NCBI GenBank assembly: GCA_021300535.1
Contig: JAJTED010000009.1
Span: 1-47,712 of the forward strand
Direction: 5' to 3'
From: Planctomycetaceae bacterium
GTDB taxonomy: Bacteria; Planctomycetota; Planctomycetia; Pirellulales; UBA1268
Length of the DNA: 47,712 nucleotides
The notes beneath the pieces are model-generated. The model worked only from the letters and a program-made list of their open reading frames with translations. It did no database searches and was not told the DNA's origin. Positions within the stretch are counted from its first letter, which is position 1, and each line of letters opens with the position of its first letter. Both the position numbers and the translations under genes were made by a program. Shown here one piece after another: positions 19,790 through 28,392 of this stretch.

Positions 19790-20167
19790 ATGCACGAACT
19801 GTCCATTGCCGCCAGCATCGTCGAGCAAGCCACCGAACACTGCCGCCGCGCGGGCGGCACGCGGGTGACCACGATCAGGCTGCGGATCGGCCGGCTGGCC
19901 GGCATTCACCCCGCGGCCCTCCGCTTCGGCTTCGATCTCGTCGCCGCCGACACGCCGCTGGCCGACGCCACGCTCGCGATCGTGGACGTGCCGGTCCGGG
20001 TCTGGTGCCCGGCCTGTTCCGCCGAGGTCGAGCTGCCGGGCCTGCAGCGGTTCGCATGCCCGGGGTGCGGCCTGCCTACCGGCGAGATCCGTGCGGGCCG
20101 GGAACTGGAGATCGAGTCGCTGACCCTCGAGGGCCACGGCCAACCCGCCCAGGAACCCGTCCGATGA
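19790..20167 (+). CDS. hypA: Hydrogenase nickel incorporation protein HypA
   Basis: A 125-residue HypA. The nickel site is the N-terminal MHELSIA (Met1, His2, Glu3). The structural zinc site is formed by two CxxC pairs, Cys73/Cys76 (CPAC) and Cys90/Cys93 (CPGC). It accepts nickel from HypB and inserts it in the large-subunit precursor. The stop overlaps the hypB start by four bases (ATGA at 20164-20167), so the two are coupled. Confidence 0.97.
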   Translation: MHELSIAASIVEQATEHCRRAGGTRVTTIRLRIGRLAGIHPAALRFGFDLVAADTPLADATLAIVDVPVRVWCPACSAEVELPGLQRFACPGCGLPTGEIRAGRELEIESLTLEGHGQPAQEPVR

Positions 20168-20847
20168 GCATCCCCCGGATCCTCGAGGTGCGCACGAGCA
20201 TCCTGAAACGCAATGACGCGGTCGCCCGCGACCTGCGGCGCGACTTCACCCGCCACGGCGTGCTCGTCGTGAACATGGTGTCGAGCCCGGGAACGGGGAA
20301 GACGGCGTTCCTGCTGGAAACGCTGCTGCTTCTACGGCGGCGCGGGGCGACCGTGGCGGCGGTCGTGGGCGACCTCGAGACCGACAACGACGCCCGTCGG
20401 CTAGCCGCCTCCGGTGCGCCGGTCCGCCAGATCAACACCCACGGCCTCTGTCACCTCGAGGCCGACATGATCCGCACGCACGTCGCCGACTGGGATCTCG
20501 CGGGGCTCGACTACCTGTTCATCGAGAACGTGGGCAACCTCGTCTGCCCGACGAGCTGGGACCTCGGCGAGTCGCTGCGGCTGGCCTTGCTCTCCGTAAC
20601 CGAGGGCGAGGACAAGCCGCTCAAGTACCCCGCCCTCTTCAACACGGCGGACGTCGCGGCGCTCACCAAGCTCGACCTCGCCGCAGCCTGCGGCTTCGAC
20701 GCCCCGCTCGCGCGGGCCAACATCGCCGCCGTGCGGCCCGGCATGCCGCTCGTGGAGACCTCGGCCCGCACCGGGGCGGGGCTCGACGCGTGGCTCGACC
20801 TGCTGACTGCCCGCCGCCACCGACTCCTGACCCCCGCGCGGGAATGA
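20164..20847 (+). CDS. hypB: Hydrogenase nickel incorporation GTPase HypB
   Basis: A 227-residue SIMIBI-class GTPase. The P-loop is SSPGTGKT (residues 40-47), the metal site between subunits is in THGLCHLEADM (Cys96, His97), and a TKLDL guanine-specificity motif follows. The N-terminal CxxCGC nickel site and His-rich storage stretch of some HypB proteins are both absent, so this is the short form. It releases nickel to HypA on GTP hydrolysis. The start was chosen at the ATGA overlap with hypA; the frame is open further upstream but only in shadow of hypA. Confidence 0.96.
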   Translation: MSIPRILEVRTSILKRNDAVARDLRRDFTRHGVLVVNMVSSPGTGKTAFLLETLLLLRRRGATVAAVVGDLETDNDARRLAASGAPVRQINTHGLCHLEADMIRTHVADWDLAGLDYLFIENVGNLVCPTSWDLGESLRLALLSVTEGEDKPLKYPALFNTADVAALTKLDLAAACGFDAPLARANIAAVRPGMPLVETSARTGAGLDAWLDLLTARRHRLLTPARE

Positions 20848-20971
20848 CTGCCCGTGCCCCACGCCTCTCCCGTGCCCCACGCCTCCAGGCGTCCGTCTTT
20901 CGATGGTTAGCGGAGGAGTTCAGCGGAGCGTCGCCGACCCGTGAACAGGGGATCGGTCCCGTCACCGGCCC

Positions 20972-21130
20972 AAGAAGCCCCGGGTGGCAACCCGGGGACT
21001 CCGGGCACGACAACCATCCCGCCGTCCATGCCGCATGACTCCCCGTGATTTCCGGTTCAAACCCACATCGCATGGCACCCGGGATGGAGATGCAACCCGG
21101 AGTCCCCCGGCTTCCGCCGGGGGCTTCTTG
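20972..21130 (+). repeat. REPIN-like element E3
   Basis: Same architecture and orientation as E1/E2. The left end is a perfect CCCCGGGT-GGCA-ACCCGGGG hairpin and the right end is CCCCCGGC-TTCC-GCCGGGGG followed by CTTCTTG. The core differs from E1/E2 but shares CCATGCCGCA and the CACATCGCATGGCACCCGGGA block. It lies after hypB and could terminate its transcript. Confidence 0.87.
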
Positions 21131-21143
21131 GGGACGGCGCGAC

Positions 21144-21302
21144 AAGAAGCCCCGGGTGGCAACCCGGGGACTCCGGGCACGACAACCAGCCCGCCGTCCA
21201 TGCCACATGACTCACCGTGATTTCCGGTTCAAACCCACATCGCATGGCACCCGGGATGGAGATGCAACCCAGAGTCCCCCGGCTTCCGCCGGGGGCTTCT
21301 TG
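21144..21302 (+). repeat. REPIN-like element E4
   Basis: Almost identical to E3 and 172 bp further on, so E3/E4 look like a recent tandem duplication. The right arm ends 82 bases downstream of the hypF stop (hypF runs on the - strand), so the element separates converging hypB and hypF transcripts. Confidence 0.87.
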
Positions 21303-21383
21303 TGCCGCTCGCACGTCTCGAGCCGAGCGCACGACTGGAGAACGTGCACCATCAAAACGTGCGAATGCGGGCCGGCCCCGCCA

Positions 21384-23756
21384 TCATCGCTTCACAAGCC
21401 CCGACAACGCCGCTGCGGGAACGTCCCCGCCCGCGACCGCCGCGCGGCCCAGCACAGCCTGCCCGAGGGCCAGGCCACCGTCATTGCAGGGCACGCGGTC
21501 GTGCATGAGCACGTCGCGGCCGATCGCCCGCAGCGCGTCGGCCGTGAGGCCAGCCAGCGCCGCATTCTGGAAGACGCCGCCGGTGAGCCCCACCACCCGC
21601 CCCGCCCCGCGGCCCTGCAGACGCCCGCACACGTCGGCGATCATCGCGGCCACGCCGCGGTGAAATCGCCCCGCAATCACAGCCGCCGGCACCCCGGCGC
21701 GGGCATCGGCGGCGACGCCCGCCACCACCCCGGCCCATTCCACCCGCAGCGGATCGCCGTTCCCGATCGCAAATGCGTATCCGCGGTCACTCCCGTCGGG
21801 ATCGGCCGCCGCCTCGAGCGCCAACGCCGCCTCCGCCTCGTACGTCACCGACTGCCGCAGGCCGGCGAGCGCCGCCACGCCGTCAAACAGCCGCCCCATG
21901 CTCGTCGTCGGCACGCAGCCGATGCCCGTCGCGAGCTGCCGCGCCAGCACGCGGCGCCCGGCCGCTCCCGCCGCCTGCACCGGTGCGAGCCGCTCGTCCC
22001 AGGGCACGCCGGCGGCGTGGAGCAGCGCCAGCGCCACCCGCCAGGGATGGCGGATCGCCGCATCACCGCCGGGCAGTGGAAACGCCTCCAGGTGCGCCAC
22101 CCGGCGCATCCCGTCGCGACCGGCGATGATGAACTCGCCTCCCTGGATCGTGCCGTCGCGGCCGTATCCGGTGCCGTCGCAGCAGACGCCGATCACGTCC
22201 GCCGCTGCGGCCGCGCGGTCTGCGAGCAGGGCCGCGAGGTGCGCCTCGTGGTGCTGCACCCGCACGAGCGGAATCCCGCGGGCAGCCGCGAACCGCGCGG
22301 CCCAGGCCGATGCCACTGATCCCGGGTGGAGGTCCGCGACCACCGCCTCCGGCTCGATCCGCAACAGCCCGAGCAGATGCCCGCTCGTGCGGGCGAGCGC
22401 CCCGAGCGTCGCGAGGCTGCCGGTGTCTCCAACGTGCTGCCCCATGAACGCCGTGTCGCCGCGGGTGACGCACGGCGCCGCCTTGAGATCACCTCCCACG
22501 GCGAGCACGTTCGGACCGTCGCCGCCGAGGCCGATCGGCAGCGGCGCCCGTCCCCGCGCAAGCCGCATGGGCACCGGTCGCCCCGCCACGCACCGCACCA
22601 CCGAGTCGTCGCACGCCACGTGGATGCGGCGATCGTGCAGCAAGAAGCCGTCGGCGATCGCCCCGAGCCGCGTCACGGCCGCCGCGTTGTCGGTCACGAT
22701 CGGCTCCTCCGCCACGTTGCCCGAAGTCATCACCAGTGGCGGCATGCCCGTGCAGAGCATGTGCTGCAGTGGCATGCAGGGCAGCATGATGCCGACCAGA
22801 TCGGTTCCCGGCGCCACTCCTGCGGCCAGGGACATGCTGCCGGCGACGGTCTTTCGCACGAGCACGATCGGCCGGTCGCGGGCCACGACCGCCTCGGCCT
22901 CGACCGCGTCGAACACACCGATCTCTCGCGCGGCTACGACGTCGGCCACGAGGACGGCGCAGGGTTTTCCCGGCCGCTGCTTGCCCGCGCGAAGCCGCGC
23001 CACCGTGGCGGCGCTGGTGGCGTCGCAGCACACATGAAACCCGCCGAGCCCCTTCACGGCCACGATCCCGCCCGCCCGCAGCAGCGCCCGCGCCGCGGCG
23101 ATCGCAGCGGCGTCATCGGGCGGACCGACGGGCCGCTCCGTCCGGCCGGCTGCCACCTCCCGCGTGGTGAACCACAGCCGCGGCCCGCAGGCCGGGCAGG
23201 CGATCGGCTGGGCGTGGAAGCGACGGTCGGCCGGGTCCGCATACTCCGCGGCACACCGCGGGCACATCGCGAAGGAACGCATCGTCGTCGCGGCGCGATC
23301 GTAGGGCAGGTCCTCGATGATCGTGTATCGCGGCCCGCAATCGGTGCAGTTGGTGAACGCGTAGCCGTTTCGCCGGCCCGTGGGAGCGGCGACCTCCGCG
23401 AGGCAGGCAGCACAGCTCGCCACGTCGGCCGGTGGCAGCGTGCCCGCACCGGGACCTTGGGCACTGGCGACGATCATGAAGCCGTCGCCCTCTCCTCCAT
23501 GGTCGTCGGCGTGCGGCGCGTCGCTGACCCGCACTTCTTGCACGGCCGCCAACGGCGGCGCGGCGGCAGCGAGCCCGTCGAGAAATGCGGCCACCGCGGC
23601 GGCCGGGCCGCGGACATCGATCACCACGCCGCCTGAGTCATTCGCCACCCAGCCGGCGAGGCCGAGCCGCGTAGCCCGCCGCCAGACGTACGGTCGGAAG
23701 CCTACGCCCTGCACGACGCCCGTCACCACCACCCGTCGCCGTTCCGCTGCCGCCAC
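21384..23756 (-). CDS. hypF: Carbamoyltransferase HypF
   Basis: A 790-residue HypF with all expected parts. These are an N-terminal acylphosphatase domain (VVVTGVVQGVGFRPYVWR), paired zinc-finger cysteines (CAACLAE, CTDCGPRYT, CPRCAAEY, CPACGPRLW), a YrdC-like domain (GIVAVKGLGGFHVCCDA, RKTVAGSM), and a Kae1-like carbamoyltransferase domain with VRVQHHEAHLAALLAD and the CCDGTGYGRDG nucleotide site. It makes carbamoyl-AMP from carbamoyl phosphate and transfers the group to the HypE cysteine. GTG 23756 was chosen as start because GGAGGT lies six bases upstream and the acylphosphatase domain begins directly after; the longer open frame adds 29 residues with no family match. Confidence 0.96.
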   Translation of the reverse strand: MAAAERRRVVVTGVVQGVGFRPYVWRRATRLGLAGWVANDSGGVVIDVRGPAAAVAAFLDGLAAAAPPLAAVQEVRVSDAPHADDHGGEGDGFMIVASAQGPGAGTLPPADVASCAACLAEVAAPTGRRNGYAFTNCTDCGPRYTIIEDLPYDRAATTMRSFAMCPRCAAEYADPADRRFHAQPIACPACGPRLWFTTREVAAGRTERPVGPPDDAAAIAAARALLRAGGIVAVKGLGGFHVCCDATSAATVARLRAGKQRPGKPCAVLVADVVAAREIGVFDAVEAEAVVARDRPIVLVRKTVAGSMSLAAGVAPGTDLVGIMLPCMPLQHMLCTGMPPLVMTSGNVAEEPIVTDNAAAVTRLGAIADGFLLHDRRIHVACDDSVVRCVAGRPVPMRLARGRAPLPIGLGGDGPNVLAVGGDLKAAPCVTRGDTAFMGQHVGDTGSLATLGALARTSGHLLGLLRIEPEAVVADLHPGSVASAWAARFAAARGIPLVRVQHHEAHLAALLADRAAAAADVIGVCCDGTGYGRDGTIQGGEFIIAGRDGMRRVAHLEAFPLPGGDAAIRHPWRVALALLHAAGVPWDERLAPVQAAGAAGRRVLARQLATGIGCVPTTSMGRLFDGVAALAGLRQSVTYEAEAALALEAAADPDGSDRGYAFAIGNGDPLRVEWAGVVAGVAADARAGVPAAVIAGRFHRGVAAMIADVCGRLQGRGAGRVVGLTGGVFQNAALAGLTADALRAIGRDVLMHDRVPCNDGGLALGQAVLGRAAVAGGDVPAAALSGLVKR

Positions 23757-23762
23757 GCGCGC

Positions 23763-23768
23763 ACCTCC
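23763..23768 (-). promoter_or_regulatory. Ribosome-binding site fixing the hypF GTG start
   Basis: GGAGGT on the - strand with a six-base spacer to GTG 23756. It decides the start in favour of GTG over the upstream ATG at 23843. Confidence 0.75.
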
Positions 23769-24017
23769 GCAGGGGAGGGGATCGTACGCAGCGAGCCTGG
23801 ACGAAGCACACTGCGCCCGGGAGGATGGTGGCCACGGAGGCACCCCTGCGGCCGGCAGACACAGGGCCTCCGCCGTGCCTGGCGACCACCGCCCGGACGT
23901 TCCCCGACAGCGACGTCCGCCCTGGTTTCCGAAAACCGCGATCCGGCGGCTACACTACGGGCCTCCGGCATCGCTCCGTGGTCTCACGCCGCCCTCGTCG
24001 CCGCTCGCAGGCCCGCC

Positions 24018-27000
24018 ATGTTCGCCAGCATCCCGGGCCGCATCGCCCTTGCCGTCATGATGTGCGGCATCGCAAGCGGTTTTGGGCGAGCCGCCGAGCC
24101 AGACTCGAGCGACACCGCGAAGACGGCCTACGCTTCGGCCGCCGCACTGCAGAATCGCGAAGCCTGGGACCTGGCCGCCGAGGAGTGGCAGGCCTTGATC
24201 GCGGCTCATCCCCAGGATCCGCTCGCCCTCAAGGGCCGTTACTATCTCGCCATCTGCCAGCTCAAAGCCGGCGACTGGCCGGCCGCCGCCAAGACACTCG
24301 ACGCGGTCGTGGCCAGCAAGGCCGACGCCGCCACGGTGGCGCTCGCTCGCTGGGAGCTTGGCCGCGGTGCGTTCGAGGCGGCGCAGCGGGCGCCATCCCC
24401 CGCCGCCTACGCCGCCGCCGCGGCGAACCTCCGCGGATTTCTCGACAACAGCCCCGGGCAGCCGCAGGCCGCCGACGCCACCCACTTCCTCGGCGAGTCG
24501 CTCTGGCAGGCGGGCAAGCGCGACGAGGCGATCGCCACCTGGCAGCGGTTCCTGAAGGAATACGCCGCGTCGCCCCGAACCCCCGAGGTGCTCTACGCAC
24601 TGGGCGTGGGCCAGGCCGAGACCGGCAAACGGGCCGAGGCGACAGCAACCCTCGAGCGGTTCGCGAAAGAGTTTCCGCAGCATGCGCTCGCGGCCGACGT
24701 GGCCCTGTGGCGGGCGGACGTGTCAGCCGGGGCTGGGCGGCACGCCGACGCAGAGCAGATCCTCGCCCCCTTGCTCGCCGCCAAGGGGCCGCGCACGCCC
24801 GACGCACTCGATCGGCTGGGCAACGCCCGGTGGAACCAGAAGAATTGGGCCGGCGCCGCGGAGGCGTTCGGCAGGCTCGCCACCGAGCATGCCGCATCGC
24901 CGCTGGCAGCGAAGGCCCGGGTGGCCGCCGGTCGGGCCCTCGTGGAGGCGGGTCGGCCGAACGACGCGCGGCCGCTCTTCGAGCAGGCGGCGGCCGGCCC
25001 CGGTCCGGAGGCGATCGACGCCGCGCATCGCCTCGCGCTGCTGGAACTCGAAGCCAAGCAGCCGGCCAAGGCGCTCGACGTGGCCACCAAGGCGCTCGCG
25101 GCCGTCGCCGGCAGACAGGGCGTCGACCCGGCACTGCTCCCGAAATTGGAACTCGACCGCGCCGACGCGTTGTGGGAGATTCCACATCGCCGCGCCGAGG
25201 CCGCACAGGCCTACGCAGCCCTGGCCGACAAGCATCCCCAGTCGCCGGCCGCCGCCGCGGCGTCGTCGATGACGGCCCTCGCCTTGCTCGAGGCAAAGCA
25301 GCCGGCCGAGGCCCTGAAGCAGGCCGACGCCTATCTTGCCAAGTACGCCCAGCAGGCCGACGCCAATGCCGTGCTCGACGTCCGCGCCATTCGCGCCGAG
25401 TGCCTGCTCGCGCTCGGCCGCCATGCCGATGCCGCCACCGCCTTCGCCGAGCTCGTGGCCGCCAATCCTCGGGCGGAGCGGCGTGGGGCCTGGCAGGTCC
25501 GCGAGGCCGCCGCGCTCGCCGCCGACCGGCAGTGGCAGCGGGTCCACGAGACGCTCGTGAAGGCCGTCGCGCAGCTCCAAGGCGAGCCACGGGCCGAGGC
25601 GTTCCTGCTCGACGCCTCCGCCCTCGTGGAGCTGAAGCAGCCGGCCGCGGCAGTCAAGCTGCTCGCGGAGATCGACACGAGCCTGCCGAAGTGGAGCCGC
25701 CGCGAAGAGGCGCTGCTGCTCCAGGTGCGGGCCCTCCGCGAGGCGGGCGACAAGGCCGCCGCCCTCGCGGTCGCGGAGCGGCTCGTGCAGGAGTTTCCGG
25801 CCGGCACGACCGCCGACGTCGCCTGGTATCGGCTCGGCCAACTGCGGCAAGACGCGGGCCAGCACGACGACGCGATCGCCGCCTTCGCACAGGCGGTCAA
25901 ACTCGCACCCCGGGGCAGCCGCGCACCGTGGGCGCTGCTGGCGAGCGGCTGGTGCCACGAGGCCAAGGGGCGGCTGCCCGATGCGCTCCGCGCCTGGAGC
26001 GAGCTGCTCGAAAAGCATCCGCAGTCGCCCGCGGCCGCGTCCGGCCTGCTCGCCCGCAGCGACGTGCGGCAGCGGACGGGCGACACAGCCGGTGGCCTGG
26101 CCGATGCCCAACGGCTCCTGCAGCAGGCCCGCGACGGCCAGGGCAAGTTCGACGCCGCGGTCCTCGGCGAGGCGCGGCTGCTCGAAGGCCTGTGCCTGGC
26201 CGGCGAAAAGAAGTTTGGCCAGGCCGCAGCTGCACTGCAGAGGCTTCTCCAGGAGCAGCCGCAGTTCTCCGCCGCTGACCGTGTCCTCTTCGAGCTCGGC
26301 GTCGTGCAGTCACGCGACGGCAAGGGGGCGGACGCGGCGGTCACGTTCCAGTCGCTCGCCGAGAAGTTTCCCACCAGCCCCTACGCAGCCGAGGCCTGGC
26401 TCGAGGTCGGTGAACACCGCTGGGGGCGGGAGCAATACGCGGAAGCGGCGCAGGCCTATGCGGCAGCCGTCGCGGCCAGCGGCACCGGCCAGGGGCGGAT
26501 GGCGCTGGTCGCCGAGCAGGCGCGGCACAAGCTCGGCTGGTCCCACGCGATGCGCAAGGACCACGCCGCCGCAGCCCGGGCCTTCACGGAGCAGCTCGCA
26601 GCCGCGCCGCAGGGCAGCTTCGCCAAGGACGCGCACGCCATGCTGGGCGAGTCGCTGCTCGCCCAGGGCAAGGCCGCCGAGGCGGCCCGGGCCTTCGCCC
26701 AGGCGCTCGCCGAGCCGATCGGCCTGTCGTCGGCGGCGCTCCGCGACGCCACCTTCCTCCGCGCCGCCGAGGCGGCCGCGCGGCAGGAGAAGTGGAACGA
26801 GAGCCTGGCGGTCGCCGAGCGGTTCCTGGCCGCCGCACCGCAGTCGCCCCAGGCCCCCGATGGCCGCTACGCCGCCGCCTGGGCGCGGCAGAACCTCGGC
26901 AATCTCGACGAGGCGCTCGCCGGCTATCGGGCCGTGGCCGACGGGCCGCGGACGGAGGTCGCCTGCCGCGCGCGTGTCATGGAGGGGGAGGTGCTGTTCG

Positions 27001-27263
27001 AGCAGGAACGGCACAAGGAAGCCATCAAGGCGTTCTTCAAGGCCGCCTACGGGTTCGGCGAGCAGCAGGCGCCGCCGGCCTTCCACCCTTGGCAGGCCCA
27101 GGCCACCTACGAGGCGGCGCGGTGCTTCGAGGTGCTGAAGCAGCCCGATCAGGCCCGCAAGTTGTATGCCGAGCTGGTGGCCCGATACCCCGATTCCCAG
27201 CAGATTCCCGCGGCCCGCAAGCGGCTCGAGGCGCTCGGCCCCGGCGGAGGCAAGGCACCATGA
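24018..27263 (+). CDS. Large secreted TPR-repeat protein
   Basis: A 1081-residue protein with a signal peptide (hydrophobic IALAVMMCGIASGFG, cleavage near AAEP) followed by tetratricopeptide-type helical repeats through the whole length. Typical repeat units are YYLAICQLKAGDWPAAAKTL and LGESLWQAGKRDEAIATWQR. It is likely a periplasmic scaffold similar in architecture to YbgF/CpoB-type TPR proteins of Tol systems. Its stop overlaps the ExbB start by four bases, and ExbD and a TonB-like fusion follow, so it is probably a structural partner of that energy-transducing complex. The exact target is unknown. Confidence 0.88.
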   Translation: MFASIPGRIALAVMMCGIASGFGRAAEPDSSDTAKTAYASAAALQNREAWDLAAEEWQALIAAHPQDPLALKGRYYLAICQLKAGDWPAAAKTLDAVVASKADAATVALARWELGRGAFEAAQRAPSPAAYAAAAANLRGFLDNSPGQPQAADATHFLGESLWQAGKRDEAIATWQRFLKEYAASPRTPEVLYALGVGQAETGKRAEATATLERFAKEFPQHALAADVALWRADVSAGAGRHADAEQILAPLLAAKGPRTPDALDRLGNARWNQKNWAGAAEAFGRLATEHAASPLAAKARVAAGRALVEAGRPNDARPLFEQAAAGPGPEAIDAAHRLALLELEAKQPAKALDVATKALAAVAGRQGVDPALLPKLELDRADALWEIPHRRAEAAQAYAALADKHPQSPAAAAASSMTALALLEAKQPAEALKQADAYLAKYAQQADANAVLDVRAIRAECLLALGRHADAATAFAELVAANPRAERRGAWQVREAAALAADRQWQRVHETLVKAVAQLQGEPRAEAFLLDASALVELKQPAAAVKLLAEIDTSLPKWSRREEALLLQVRALREAGDKAAALAVAERLVQEFPAGTTADVAWYRLGQLRQDAGQHDDAIAAFAQAVKLAPRGSRAPWALLASGWCHEAKGRLPDALRAWSELLEKHPQSPAAASGLLARSDVRQRTGDTAGGLADAQRLLQQARDGQGKFDAAVLGEARLLEGLCLAGEKKFGQAAAALQRLLQEQPQFSAADRVLFELGVVQSRDGKGADAAVTFQSLAEKFPTSPYAAEAWLEVGEHRWGREQYAEAAQAYAAAVAASGTGQGRMALVAEQARHKLGWSHAMRKDHAAAARAFTEQLAAAPQGSFAKDAHAMLGESLLAQGKAAEAARAFAQALAEPIGLSSAALRDATFLRAAEAAARQEKWNESLAVAERFLAAAPQSPQAPDGRYAAAWARQNLGNLDEALAGYRAVADGPRTEVACRARVMEGEVLFEQERHKEAIKAFFKAAYGFGEQQAPPAFHPWQAQATYEAARCFEVLKQPDQARKLYAELVARYPDSQQIPAARKRLEALGPGGGKAP

Positions 27264-27955
27264 GCGAACGCGTCCAGACCCTGTGGCAACTGTTCCTCGC
27301 GGGCGGCCTGCTGATGTGGCCGATCGTGGTCATGTCGCTGGTCGTCGTGACCTTCGGCATCGAGCGGCTCGTCGCCCTGCGGGGCGGCCGTTTCCTGCCC
27401 TCCGGCCTGCGCGACGGCATCGGCAAGCTCGTCACCGGCGGCTTCGATCCGCGGAAGGCCTACCGGCTGTGCCAAGAGTTTCCCTCCGCGGCCGCCGACG
27501 TGCTCGCGGCGATGCTCGAAAAGGTCGGCCGTCCGGTGCCGGAGATCGAGCGGGCGGCCGAGGTCGCCAAGGACCGCGAGGCTTCGCGACTGTATGCCAA
27601 CATCCGCCCCATCAGCCTGGCCGTCACGGTCACGCCGCTGCTCGGACTGCTGGGCACCGTGCAGGGCATGATCATGGCCTTCTACACCACGGCCAACCTG
27701 GAGGCCGGCGCGAACCGCGCCGCCGAGCTCGCCAGCGGCATTTATGTGGCCCTGATCACCACCTTCGCCGGCCTGTGCGTCGCCATCCCCGCCGCCATGA
27801 TCGCGCACTATCTCGAGGGGCGGATCCTGCGCGGGTTTCGCGGCGTAGACGACCTCGTGGCCGAGGTGCTGCCCCAGCTGGAGCGGTACGAGAACAAGGG
27901 CCGGCTCACCCCGGCCCAGCTGGCCGCCCTGCCGCCCGTGGTGCCCAAGAAATGA
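27260..27955 (+). CDS. MotA/TolQ/ExbB proton-channel protein
   Basis: A 231-residue ExbB/TolQ family protein with an N-terminal helix (LFLAGGLLMWPIVVMSLVVV) and two C-terminal helices around the conserved TPLLGLLGTVQGMIMAFYT and ALITTFAGLCVAIPAAM segments. It forms the inner-membrane channel that couples the proton gradient to a TonB/TolA-type protein. ATG 27260 overlaps the TPR gene stop and its own stop overlaps the ExbD start (ATGA at both ends). The length is at the short end for the family and lacks long cytoplasmic insertions. Confidence 0.95.
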   Translation: MSERVQTLWQLFLAGGLLMWPIVVMSLVVVTFGIERLVALRGGRFLPSGLRDGIGKLVTGGFDPRKAYRLCQEFPSAAADVLAAMLEKVGRPVPEIERAAEVAKDREASRLYANIRPISLAVTVTPLLGLLGTVQGMIMAFYTTANLEAGANRAAELASGIYVALITTFAGLCVAIPAAMIAHYLEGRILRGFRGVDDLVAEVLPQLERYENKGRLTPAQLAALPPVVPKK

Positions 27956-28368
27956 GCGTCCGCATCGACAAGGGCCGGCTCGCCGGCGGCCTGGAGCTGA
28001 CGCCGATGATCGACGTCGTGTTCCTGCTCATGATCTTCTTTCTCGTGGCCAGCAAGCTCGACGAGGCCGACCGGTCGATCGACGTCGTCCTCCCCCAGGC
28101 GAGCGCCGCCAAGCCGCTGACGAGCAAGCCCCGCGAGTTCGTCATCAACATCGACCGCGAGGGCAACTACTTCGCGGGCGCCCGTCCGGTGCGGCTCGAG
28201 GATCTGCAGCAGCTGCTGCGCCAGTCGGCGGCCGACAACCCGCAGCGGCAGACGGTGATCGTTCGGGCCGACGAGAACACCGCTCATAAGTTCGTGGTCG
28301 GGGCGATGGACGCGTGCGTCCAGGCGGGCATCGAGGACTACCAGGTGCAATCGGCGGGCGACCAGTAG
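27952..28368 (+). CDS. ExbD/TolR biopolymer transport protein
   Basis: A 138-residue ExbD/TolR protein. It has one N-terminal helix carrying the proton-path aspartate in LTPMIDVVFLLMIFFLVAS, followed by a periplasmic domain (TVIVRADENTAHKFVVGAMD) typical of the family. It pairs with the ExbB encoded directly upstream by overlapping codons. The downstream gene begins 24 bases later and is likely in the same transcript. Confidence 0.95.
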   Translation: MSVRIDKGRLAGGLELTPMIDVVFLLMIFFLVASKLDEADRSIDVVLPQASAAKPLTSKPREFVINIDREGNYFAGARPVRLEDLQQLLRQSAADNPQRQTVIVRADENTAHKFVVGAMDACVQAGIEDYQVQSAGDQ

Positions 28369-28392
28369 CCTGGGACGCGGAGGCGGAATCCG

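Noticed and set aside
23825-26278. An 817-codon open frame overlapping the TPR gene
   Set aside because: It is the shadow of the TPR gene in a high-GC background: Arg/Gly/Ala-rich, with no motifs and no start signal.
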